From Rhizomys pruinosus (taxonomy: Eukaryota > Chordata > Mammalia > Rodentia > Spalacidae): a stretch of 64,000 bases of DNA. The stretch lies in assembly GCA_009823505.1 (NCBI GenBank), contig VZQC01004543.1, positions 2,615,879-2,679,878 on the forward strand, written 5' to 3'. The first letter of the stretch is position 1. Every line of letters starts with the position of its first letter. A program made the position numbers and the translations under genes. Shown piece by piece: positions 1-8,456 of this stretch. The notes beneath the pieces were generated by a model that worked only from the letters and a program-made list of their open reading frames with translations, was not told the origin of the DNA and did not search any database.

Positions 1-216
1 CCACTCACGAGCTCCCTGTAAGCACTCAGGACAGGGTCCTCACCCACTCAGGAGATCCCTCTAAGCACTCAGGACAGGGTCTTCAGCCACTCAAGAACTC
101 CCTGTAAGCACTCAGGATGGGGTCCTCACCCACTGATGAGATCTCTCCAAGCACACAGGGCAAGGTCTTCACCCACTCACAAGATCCCTTTAGGCATTCA
201 GGACAGGGTCCTCACC
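1..216. repeat. 43-bp minisatellite, first block
   Basis: About five tandem copies of a 43-bp unit with the core CTCAGGACAGGGTCCTCAC. Units differ by a few substitutions each. The array resumes after the solo LTR (733-955) and just after the ERV-L provirus (6164-6210), so one original array was split by two retroviral insertions. It lies in the intron following the KRAB-A exon on the minus strand. Confidence 0.9.
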
Positions 217-726
217 TGTATGTATTCTTTTGGCAGAAGCACTTAAAAGCAGTTACCTAACAGCCAAAGACTTGACACCTGCTGTTATTTTCACAGACTT
301 ATGACAGCCTGGATGCTCCTTTGATCTCTCAGGAAGGAACTTTGATCTGGATTTTAGACAGAGATTCCCTTGTTCCAATTACCTGCCCCAGCCCCCAATT
401 GTGTGTACATGTCCTGGTCCATGCCCGGGTTAGTATAAAAGTCTTGAGTTCCAACATTAAAGGACAGTCTATTCTCACAGGCTTTCTGAGTCTATGTCTG
501 TCATCTGTCTTTGTCTTTCTTTTCCCATGGGTAATCTCCCACGGTCCCCCTCCCCTCTCCTTCCCAGAAGCTAAGCCCAGAGACTGTCTGCCTGCAGGCA
601 GGAGATAGCCTTGAAGCTTGCAGTTCGGGTGGTAGAACCGCAAGCAGGTGCAAGGAGGGAAGAAGATCCTGTTGACTGCTGCCATGCATGTCTAAAGGAA
701 GATCAGATGGTTAGAAATGACTGGCA
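217..726 (+). mobile_element. solo LTR of a class II (ERV-K-type) endogenous retrovirus
   Basis: The element begins TGTATG and ends TGGCA, and is flanked by a perfect 6-bp target-site duplication CTCACC (211-216 and 727-732). A 6-bp duplication is typical of class II ERVs. TATAAAA is at 434-440 and an ATTAAA polyadenylation signal at 456-461, which orients it on the plus strand. No internal sequence is present, so it is a solo LTR left by recombination. The U5 end resembles the reverse-oriented LTR pair at 21183-21700. It sits inside the minisatellite. Confidence 0.85.
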
Positions 727-955
727 CTCACCTACTCATGAAATCTCTCCAAACACTCAGGGCAGTTGATCTTGTGAGATTCTCACGCACTCACAAGATC
801 CCTGTAAGCAATCAGGACAGGCTCCTCACCCACTCACCAGCTCCCTCTGAGCACTAAGGTAAGGGAACTCACCCAATGATGAGCTCCCTCTAAGGACTCA
901 GGATAGGGTCCTCACCCACTCATGAGCTTCCTCCAAGCACTCAGGACAGGATCGT
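727..955. repeat. 43-bp minisatellite, second block
   Basis: Continuation of the array at 1-216 after the solo LTR; 727-732 is the second copy of the CTCACC target duplication. Units here are more diverged and some are interrupted. The last five bases, ATCGT (951-955), are the target duplication of the ERV-L provirus. Confidence 0.85.
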
Positions 956-1420
956 TGTGATGGTAAATCCTGGGTGTCAACTTGACTGGAACAAATAAGA
1001 GAAAAAGGATCTTCGGATTAGACGACCTCAACCCGGATGGCCCACCCCAAATGTGGGTGTTACCATCTGCTGGAAGGCAGTATAAAAGGCCATGGCAGAG
1101 GGAGCTGTTCCCTTTTTTCCTGCAGCTTGCCTTTCTCTCACTGGTGAGTTTCTCTTGTTGCTGTGATCAATCCTTTGGATCCCAGCATGTACTGAGACCA
1201 GCAGATCTCCTGGAATCCATCGGGCCTTCAGCACCAGATTGGGACTACTGAGACATTCAACATTACAGAATGAACAGTTCCCTGGATTCTCAGCCTCTCC
1301 AGTGCAGCGTGGCTACTGTTGGACTACTTGAACTCTATCACGTGAGCAAATCAATAAATTGTATATAGCTATATATTCATCCTGCTGCTTCTGTTTCTTT
1401 GGAGAACACTGACTAATACA
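956..1420 (+). repeat. ERV-L 5' LTR
   Basis: Starts TGTGATGG and ends AATACA. TATAAAA is at 1081-1087 and an intact AATAAA at 1353-1358. It aligns along its length to the 3' LTR with many substitutions and small indels, so the insertion is not recent. Confidence 0.9.
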
Positions 1421-1423
1421 GAT

Positions 1424-1442
1424 TTTTGTACCAGAAGTCATT
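1424..1442 (+). promoter_or_regulatory. ERV-L primer-binding site (leucine-tRNA type, diverged)
   Basis: Just after the 5' LTR is the segment TTTGTACCAGAAGTCATTC. The ACCAGAAG core fits the leucine-tRNA primer site known in ERV-L elements. The first base of the expected TGG is mutated. Confidence 0.55.
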
Positions 1443-1464
1443 CTAGAGAAACAGAACTGAAAGG

Positions 1465-2564
1465 ATGAATTTTGTTAGTGAACTTGGTAGTTTCTGGAGC
1501 CAGATCTCCAACCCAATGAAGCTTAGAGTTACTGAAGGCTCTCCTGGTGGCATGAAGAGGAATGATAATCCTTGGTGCAGACTATTTGATGTAATTATGA
1601 ATATAGATTCATTTGACTCCCCTAACTCGCCTCTTGTGAGGAGCAAGGAATTTAGTGACTCTATATATAAAGCGTTTGAGAAATTGCAGAAAAATAAGGA
1701 AAATAATGATGTTGCCTGGTTGCTCCTAGCATCTCTGTATAAAGTGATAGAGGAAAATAAGGAGCTCCAATTCGAAAGAACAGTTTAAAAGTTTCCAAGT
1801 GTCCTCTGGAAGAGAATCTTCTCTCCAGCAGCCAAAGAGCTAAAGCAGCAGAATATCAAGCTGGAGCCCTTATTATACATTTGGCTGATTCACAACGCAA
1901 ATTTAATTCCCAGGCATGAAGAGTGTCAGCAGTCAAAGTGAGGCACTGGTGAGGAAAGGGTGGAACCATGAAACTTTGGATGGAGATGTGTGGGAGGACC
2001 ACTATGATAAGGACTTTTAACCCTCGGATTCTGAGGGATTTTCTTCATCTGAGGAATTAATCTCCCCACCATCAGCAGAGAATCCACACCCTGCAGATCC
2101 CTCCTCCCCACCCTTGCCTGAGGAACTAATCTCCCCCTCCCAGTAGGAGCTAATGTCCCTCAGGACCCAGCAATTGTTGACTCTAGACCTATGAACAGAA
2201 CAAAGGCTAAGCAAGCCCCTCAAGGTGAGATAGAAAGTGTGGTCAATGAAGAGTGTGCTACACCAGTAAAGAAATTAATGAGTTTGCCAATTCATTCCGG
2301 CAGAAGCCTAAGTAATATGTGTGGGAATTGATTTTAAGTGTGTGGGATAATGGTGGAAGAAATATAAAATTGGATCAGACTGAGTTTATCGATATGAGCC
2401 CACTGAGTAGAGATTCTAGGTTTAACATGGAAGTTCGAGCGGTTAAAAAAGGTGATAAAAGTTTATTTGAATGGTTGGCTGATGTATTTATTAAAACATG
2501 GCCTACTAACAGCGAGTTAAAGATGCCTGATATTCCTTGGCTTGTATTGATGAAGGGATTGTGA
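1465..2564 (+). pseudogene. ERV-L gag remnant
   Basis: Three disconnected stretches follow the leader. An open frame at 1465-1788 (107 codons) looks like the N-terminal part of an ERV-L Gag. A middle part around 1915-2225 is acidic and proline/serine-rich and is broken by stops. A frame at 2319-2564 (81 codons) looks like the start of capsid. No zinc-knuckle motif of nucleocapsid was seen. The assignment rests on position between primer site and pol and on general resemblance to ERV-L Gag. It is certainly non-functional. Confidence 0.6.
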
Positions 2565-2725
2565 AGGTCAGGCAGATGGGCATGCTCGAGTGGGTTTGAA
2601 GTGTAAAACCACATTCTCCACTATGTGAGGACCCAGAGGACATGCCTTTCACTGAGTTTATAAGATGGAAATTACTGAGAGAGACACCAGAACATTTGAA
2701 GAGCTTTGCTTTTGTTCTATTTCTT

Positions 2726-2886
2726 TCTTTTTTTTTTTTTTTGGTCTTTTCAAGACAGGGTCTCCCTGTAGCCCCAGCTGTCCTGGAACTCACTCTGTAG
2801 ACCAGGCTGGCCTTTAATTCACAAAGATCCGCCTGCCTCTGCCTCCCAAGTGCTAGGATTAAAAGCGTGCACCATCATGCCCGGCC
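2726..2886 (-). mobile_element. B1 SINE inserted in the ERV-L
   Basis: A reverse-oriented B1 beginning with a poly(T) run, followed by the 7SL-derived core with TGTAGACCAGGCTGGCC. A perfect 15-bp target duplication TTTGTTCTATTTCTT lies at 2711-2725 and 2887-2901. It entered the provirus after the provirus integrated. Confidence 0.95.
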
Positions 2887-2901
2887 TTTGTTCTATTTCT
2901 T

Positions 2902-3618
2902 ATGCCAGAACTTATAGTCAGAGAAATTGTTGCAACTGGCCCCTCCCTTCAACAAGAAAAAAGCACAGCATTTAGTGAGACTTTTTGGATTCTGGAGGCA
3001 GCACATTCCTCATCTGGGTGTGTTACTATGACGCATATACCAGGTGACTCGGAAGGAAACTTTGAGTGGGGCTTGGAACAGGAAAAGGCTCTTCAACAGG
3101 TTCAGGCTGCAGTGCAGGCTGCTCTGCCCCTAGGGCCATATGATCCAGCAGACCCGATGGTGCTTGAGGTATCAGTAGCAGATAGAGATGCTGTCTGGAA
3201 TCTGTGGGAGGCTCCCATAGGGGAATCACAGTGGAGGCCCTTGGGATTTTGGAGTAAGGCTCTACCTTCATCTGCAAACAACTATTCTCCTTTTGAGAGA
3301 CAGCTCTTAGCCTGCTATTGGGCCTTAGTGGAAGCTGAACCATTGACAATGGGCCACCAAGTCACCATGAGGCCTGAGCTGCCCATCATGAGCTGGGTGT
3401 CATCTAAGCCACCAGACCATAAAGTAGGACATGCGCAGCAACAGTCCATTATCAAATGGAAGTGGTACATACATGACAGGGCCTGGGCAGGCCCTGAGGG
3501 CACAAGCAAGCTACATGAAGAAGTTGCCCAAATGCTATGGTTGCCACTCCTGTTACAATGCCTCCTGTGCTTAAGCATGCACCTATGGCTTCATGGAGTT
3601 TGCCCTATGGTCAGTTGA
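2902..3618 (+). pseudogene. ERV-L pol: reverse-transcriptase C-terminal (thumb/connection) segment
   Basis: An open frame of 238 codons. From about residue 50 it resembles the thumb and connection part of an ERV-L/foamy-type polymerase, including EKALQQVQAA near residue 60, PLGFWSKALP near 113 and FERQLLACYWALVEAE near 129. The catalytic palm with its YXDD box is not upstream: sequence before 2700 is gag-like and 2712-2886 is SINE. This points to an internal deletion removing protease and most of RT. Confidence 0.7.
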
Positions 3619-3639
3619 CTGAGGAAAAGAAGATTAGGT

Positions 3640-4244
3640 CCTGGTTTACTGATGGTTCTGCACGCTAGACAGGCACCCCACAGAGATGGAAAGCTGCAGC
3701 ATAACAGCCTATTTCTGAAACAACCCTAAAGGACACTGGTGAAGGAAAGTTTTCACAGTGGGCAGAACTTCGGGCATTGCACATAGTTGTACATTTTGCC
3801 TGGAAGGAGAAATGCTCAGAGGTTCGATTACATACTGATTCATGGTCTGTAGCCAATGGTTTGGCTGGATGGTCAGGGACTTGGAAGGAGCATTACTGGA
3901 AAATTGGGGAGAAAGACATTTGGAGAAGAAGTATGTGGAGAGAGATATCTGAATGGTCAAAGGATGTGAAGATACTTGTGTCTCATGGAAATGCTTATCA
4001 AAAAGTGATCTCAGCAGAGGATGAGTTTAATAATCAAGTAGATCAGATGACTCTTTCTGTGGATAGTCAGCCTCTTTCTCCAGCTACCCTTGCTGTTGCT
4101 CAATGGGCCCATGAAAAAGTGGTCATGGTGGCAGAGATGGAGGTTATGCATGGGCTCAAGAACATTGACATCCACTCACCAAGAGTGATCTGGCTACAAC
4201 TGCTGCTGAGTGCCAGATATCTCAATGGCAGAGACAAACATTGA
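3640..4244 (+). pseudogene. ERV-L pol: RNase H and integrase N-terminus, broken
   Basis: The first RNase H acidic site is visible as FTDGSA at about 3648-3665 and is followed at once by a stop (TAG near 3667). After a frame disturbance, 3777-4244 reads on with HTDSWSVANGLAGW (second acidic site) and a later VSHGNAYQ...NNQVDQM segment typical of the RNase H end. The last part, with WAHEKV and HGLKN, resembles the zinc-binding N-terminus of integrase, though the full HHCC set is not intact. It cannot encode an active enzyme as it stands. Confidence 0.7.
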
Positions 4245-4507
4245 GCCCCCAATATGGTGCGATTTCCCAGGGTGACCAGACAGCAACCTGGTGGCAGGTT
4301 GACTACATTGGACCACTTCCATCATGGAGGGGACAGTGTTTTGTCCTTAAAGGAATAGATACTTATTCTAGTTATGGGTTTGCCTTTCCTGCACATAATG
4401 CTTCTGCCAAAACTACCATCCAGGGACTTACAGAATGCCTTATCCACTATTATGGTATTACTCACAGCATTGCTTCTGACCAAGGAACTCACTTCCCAGC
4501 CAAATAA
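4241..4507 (+). pseudogene. ERV-L pol: integrase catalytic core, truncated
   Basis: An 88-codon frame, overlapping the previous one by 4 bases in another frame. The first catalytic aspartate is in VDYIGPLP and the second in SDQGTHF. The frame ends at a TAA at 4505-4507, before the catalytic glutamate. Sequence to 4684 continues the integrase in other frames. Confidence 0.75.
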
Positions 4508-4684
4508 GTATGACAGTGGGCCCATGGTCATGGTATCCACTGGTCTTAGCATGTTCCCCAACACCCATATGCAGCTGGCTTGATAGAATGATCCAATCGC
4601 CTCTTGAACACACCATTACAGTGCCAATTAGGCAGCAATACCCTGGAGGGCTAGGGCAAGGTTCTCCAGCAGGCAGTATACGCT

Positions 4685-5338
4685 TTGAATCAGCACCCAC
4701 TATATGGTACTGTTTATCCTACAGCCAGAACTTATGGGTCCAGGAACCAAGGGGTGGAAGTGGGAGTGATTCCATTCACTATCACCCCTAGTGACCCAGT
4801 AGGAAAATTTTTGCTTCCTGTACCCACGACCTTGCATTCTGCTGGTCTAGAAGTTTTGGTTCCAAAGGGGGGAGTGCTTTTGCCAGTAGATACAATAAAC
4901 GTTCCATTGAACTGGAAGCTAAGACTTCCCCCTGGCCACTTTGGGCTTCTACTACCCTTAAGCCAACAGGCTAAGGAAGGAATAACAGTAGTAGGAGGAG
5001 TGATTGATCCAGACTACCAGGGAGAAATTGGACTTTTTCTTCACAATGGGAGCAAGGAAGATTATGTCTGGAAGGCAGGAGATGCTGTAGGGCGTCTTCT
5101 GGTGCTACCATGTCCTATGATTAAGGTCAATAGGAAACTCCAACAACACAAACCAGACAGGATAACAAATGACCCAGAACCTTCAGGGAAGAAGGTATGG
5201 GTCACTCCTCCCGGGAAAGAGCCAAGACCTGTAGAGGTGCTTGCTGATGGTGGAGGAAATACAGAATGGGTAGGAGAAGAAGGTAGTCATAAATATCAGC
5301 TGAGGCCACAGGACAAGTTACAGAAACGTGAATTATAA
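4685..5338 (+). pseudogene. ERV-L pol C-terminus: dUTPase domain in an open frame
   Basis: An uninterrupted 217-codon frame at the 3' end of pol. Residues 1-45 look like the end of integrase. The dUTPase motifs follow in order: AGLEVLVP (53-60), LPLSQQA (90-96), GGVIDPDYQGEI (104-115, containing the aspartate-tyrosine of motif 3) and AGDAVGRLLVLP (131-142). Trimeric dUTPases hydrolyse dUTP to dUMP. The usual P-R-S-G form of motif 2 reads P-L-S-Q here, and the glycine-rich motif 5 is not recognisable, so activity is doubtful. A dUTPase at this position is characteristic of ERV-L. It is the best preserved part of the provirus, but no independent start or promoter is evident. Confidence 0.8.
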
Positions 5339-5680
5339 TAGATATTAACTTTTGTCCTGTTTGTTAGGAATGTGCTTGTTACTATATATAATATATATTA
5401 ATATATATATATATATATACATATATTAAGCAGATACTTGTGTTGTTCCCTGTTGAATGTGCAACTGAGATAAGTGTTAAGTGTTGTCATATTTAGGTTA
5501 TTGGATACTGAAGGACTAAGTGGTCCTCAAGGACATTACCACCTCCTCTATGATACAATGCTTTTTGATTGCACATGAGACACTTATAACATGTTAGGTG
5601 GAATTATGACCTTGCCATTGTTCACAGTTGACATTTAAGCATAACATAAGGAGAGGCTATTTATTGGGTGTCAAGTTGAC
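5339..5680 (+). other. ERV-L 3' untranslated internal region
   Basis: Non-coding stretch between the dUTPase stop and the polypurine tract. It contains an AT-rich microsatellite at about 5382-5427 and no env-like frame. Confidence 0.7.
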
Positions 5681-5692
5681 AAGGGGTGGACA
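5681..5692 (+). promoter_or_regulatory. ERV-L polypurine tract
   Basis: AAGGGGTGGACA lies immediately before the TGTGATG start of the 3' LTR, the expected place for plus-strand priming. Confidence 0.8.
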
Positions 5693-6163
5693 TGTGATGT
5701 TTAATCCTGGTTGTCATCTTGACTGGACTAAGGAACAAATAAGAGAAAAAGGATCTTCATTTTGGACTACCTCAACCCGGATGGCCCACCCCAAATGTGG
5801 GCATTACCTCTGCCGGCAGGCAGTTATAAAAGGCCATGGCAGAGGGAGCTGGTCCCTTTTTTCCTGCGGCTTACCTCTCTCTCCCTGATGAGTTTGTCTT
5901 GCTGCTGTGATCAACACTTCAGATCCCAGCGTGTACTGAGACCAGCAGATCTCCTGGAATCCATCGGGCCTTCAGCACCAGATTGGGACTACTGAGACAT
6001 CCAGCCTTGCAGACTGAGCAATTCCCTGGATTCTCAGCCTCTCCAATGCAGCGCAGCTACTGTTGGACTACTTGAGCTCTGTCATGTGAGCAAATCAATA
6101 ATTGTATATAGCTATATATTCGTCCTGTTACTTCTCTTTCTTTAGAGAACCCTGACTAATACA
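5693..6163 (+). repeat. ERV-L 3' LTR
   Basis: Starts TGTGATGT and ends AATACA. TATAAAA is at 5825-5831. The polyadenylation signal present in the 5' LTR has lost one A here (CAATAATTG near 6096-6104). Compared with the 5' LTR it carries an extra CTAAGG near its start. Confidence 0.9.
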
Positions 6164-6358
<195 letters not shown>

Positions 6359-6461
6359 TCAATACAGTGACAGTTTACCCACCAGCTTCTGTTAATTCAT
6401 ATGTAGACATACATCCAGAGAGACAAGGAACACACACTACCAGCCTTCATAAAAAGGATTT

Positions 6462-6636
6462 GAGGGCTGGTAGACTACTTGCCTAGCATGGCTGCCCTGG
6501 GTCCCATCACTAGCAACACTCTGACTCAGGGCTGTAATCCCAGCACTCAGGAGGTGGAGGCAGGAAGAGCAGAAGTTAAAGGTCATTCCTGACTACAGAG
6601 TGAGTTTGGGGATACAAGACCCTGTCTGAAAAAGAA
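6462..6636 (+). mobile_element. B4 SINE (ID-B1 fusion)
   Basis: An ID-like head (GAGGGCTGGTAGACTACTTGC) joined to a B1-like right part (GTAATCCCAGCACTCAGGAG) and an A-rich end. The 120 bases between it and the KRAB exon show nothing recognisable. Confidence 0.8.
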
Positions 6637-6639
6637 GTG

Positions 6640-7150
6640 GAGGGGGATTTAGGAGAGATTCTACGAAGAAGGGACTTGTCTATGTAACTCAGGAAAGTGT
6701 AAGGGACTTAGGAGAGACCCTACAAATAAGGGAATTGTCTAGGTAACTCATGAAATTGGAGGGACCTTAGGAGAGACCCTACAAAGAAGGGACTTGTCTA
6801 CATAACTCATGAAAGTTGAGGGGACTTAGGAGAGACTCTACAAAGAAGGGACTTGTCTGTGTAATTCATGAAAGTGGAGGGGACTTAGGAGAGACCCTAC
6901 AAATAAGGGAATTGTCTAGGTAACTCATGAAATTGGAGGGACCTTAGGAGAGACCCTACAAAGAAGGGACTTGTCTACATAACTCATGAAAGTTGAGGGG
7001 ACTTAGGAGAGACTCTACAAAGAAGGGACTTGTCTATGTAACTCATGAAAGTGGAGGGGACTTAGGAGACCCTGCGAAGAAGGGACTTGTTTATGTAACT
7101 CATGAAAGTGGAGGGACCTTAGGCGAGACCCTATGAAGAAGGGACCGCTA
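6640..7150. repeat. 59-bp minisatellite with 177-bp higher-order repeat
   Basis: About eight units of 58-60 bp built on GGGACTTAGGAGAGACCCTA. Units at 6703-6760, 6761-6820 and 6821-6879 form a trimer of 177 bp that is repeated almost exactly at 6880-7056. Outer units are more diverged. It immediately follows the B4 SINE. Confidence 0.9.
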
Positions 7151-7575
7151 GGCCATCTCTCCAGCCCTGTGTTGCTGACTTTAAAAATCAAGTTTGTTAA
7201 TTTCAAAACACTTCAAGAAAGAACATCTTAAAGAATAGGGTATTTTGGCTCCTGTACCTGGGCATGCAGTCCATCCTGGGGGAAGTCATGTGCAGAGCAT
7301 CAGGAGACATCTGGTCTCATTCTGCCTGTGGTCATGAGGCAGAGAGACGAATACCCATGCCTAGTATTTATTCTTTTTATGTAGTTAAAGTTTCAGCCTA
7401 GGAAATTGTGTCATCATATTTAGCATGCATCGTCCAACTCTATTAATGAAATTTTAAAAATCCTTCAACAATATGTCCAGAAGCTTCTCTGTTTTGTGCC
7501 CATATATTTTGTCATGTTGTCAAAGTAAAGAATTACAAGTAATTCCATGGTCATAGAATTACTATAAATAAACAG
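7151..7575. other. no gene recognised
   Basis: A short B2 head remnant (CCATCTCTCCAGCCC) is at about 7151-7167. The remainder is AT-rich and non-coding with no assignable element. Confidence 0.5.
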
Positions 7576-8091
7576 CAGAATTAATAGTTGTGAATGTGAA
7601 GCCTGGTTGGCAGCAAAGACCCCAAGAAGACATTCGTGACACCAGACCTGTGAGATATTTGACAAGGAGAGCTGCAAACAGGGAGTGGTACCAGCCTAAG
7701 AAAGAGATGTATGTTGCAACCAAAGCTGGAAGAGCTGAGCCATCTAAGCTCTTTGGAAGTCAAGTAACAGAAGTTGCACATGGAGTTACTGGACTTGGTG
7801 TTTGCCCTGCTGGTTTTTGGTCTTGTTTTGGTCCAGTATTTCCTCATTATGCCTCTGTTCCTCCCTTTTGGAATGGGAATTTGTATTCAGTTCCATTGTA
7901 TGTTGGGAGTATGTAATTTGTCTTTTGATTTTACAGGAGCATAGAGTTAAGAGTTTGGCCTGTGTCTCAGAAGAGATTTTGGACAATAGACTTTTGAATA
8001 GAATTAAGACTGGTAAAGACTATGGGGACATTTAAGGTTGGACTAAATGCATTTTGCATTTTATATTGCCTATGGGGGCCAGGGAGTGGAA
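7576..8091 (+). mobile_element. MaLR (ORR1-type) internal sequence, 3' part
   Basis: Non-autonomous MaLR internal sequence directly preceding an ORR1-type LTR. It ends in the purine-rich stretch GGGGGCCAGGGAGTGGA (8074-8090), which serves as polypurine tract. A 108-codon frame at 7590-7916 is judged fortuitous because MaLR internal regions do not code for a conserved protein. Confidence 0.65.
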
Positions 8092-8456
8092 TGTGGTGGT
8101 TTGAATAAGAGTGTCCCCCCATAGGCTTTAAGTATTCAGACACTTTGTCTCCAGTTGGTGGCACTGTTCTTGGAGGTCTTAGAAGGTGTGGCTGTGCTGG
8201 AGGAAGTACGTTATTGGAGGCAGGCTTAGTGAGTTTAACAAGCCTTGCAGCCTCCAGCCTCTCCCTCTCTCCGCTTCCTGTGCTCACTGTGAGATGTGAC
8301 CCTCAGCTTGCTGCTCCAGTCCCGGCCACCATGCTTCCTGCCACAATGGAGTCTGATTACCTGGAACCGTCAATTGTAAGCTCAAATAAACTCTTCCTTT
8401 TATAAGTTCCCTTGCTCATGGTGGTTTATCACAGCAACAGAAAAGTGACTAATACA
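8092..8456 (+). mobile_element. ORR1-type MaLR LTR
   Basis: Begins TGTGGTGGTTTGAATAAGAG and ends GTGACTAATACA, the hallmark ends of ORR1 LTRs. AATAAA is at 8385-8390. It is the 3' LTR of the partial element upstream; no 5' LTR was found. L1 sequence begins right after it. Confidence 0.9.

Larger units (their letters stand above)
956..6163 (+). mobile_element. ERV-L (class III) provirus with two LTRs, internally deleted
   Basis: The two LTRs are 956-1420 and 5693-6163. The flanking 5-bp target duplication is ATCGT (951-955) and ATCAT (6164-6168), differing by one CpG-type change; 5 bp is usual for ERV-L. The order is LTR, primer site, gag remnants, the C-terminal part of reverse transcriptase, RNase H, integrase, dUTPase, polypurine tract, LTR. 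A dUTPase after integrase and the absence of env both match the ERV-L family. The protease and the reverse-transcriptase palm are missing between gag and the RT thumb/connection, and frames are broken by stops, so it cannot replicate by itself. A B1 SINE has inserted at 2726-2886. Confidence 0.9.

Noticed and set aside
329..685. 118-codon minus-strand ORF
   Set aside because: Antisense of the solo LTR; no conserved motif.
6640..7150. CRISPR-like array
   Set aside because: Direct repeats without unique spacers, in a mammalian genome: an ordinary minisatellite.
7590..7916. 108-codon ORF
   Set aside because: MaLR internal sequence, which is not known to encode a conserved protein.
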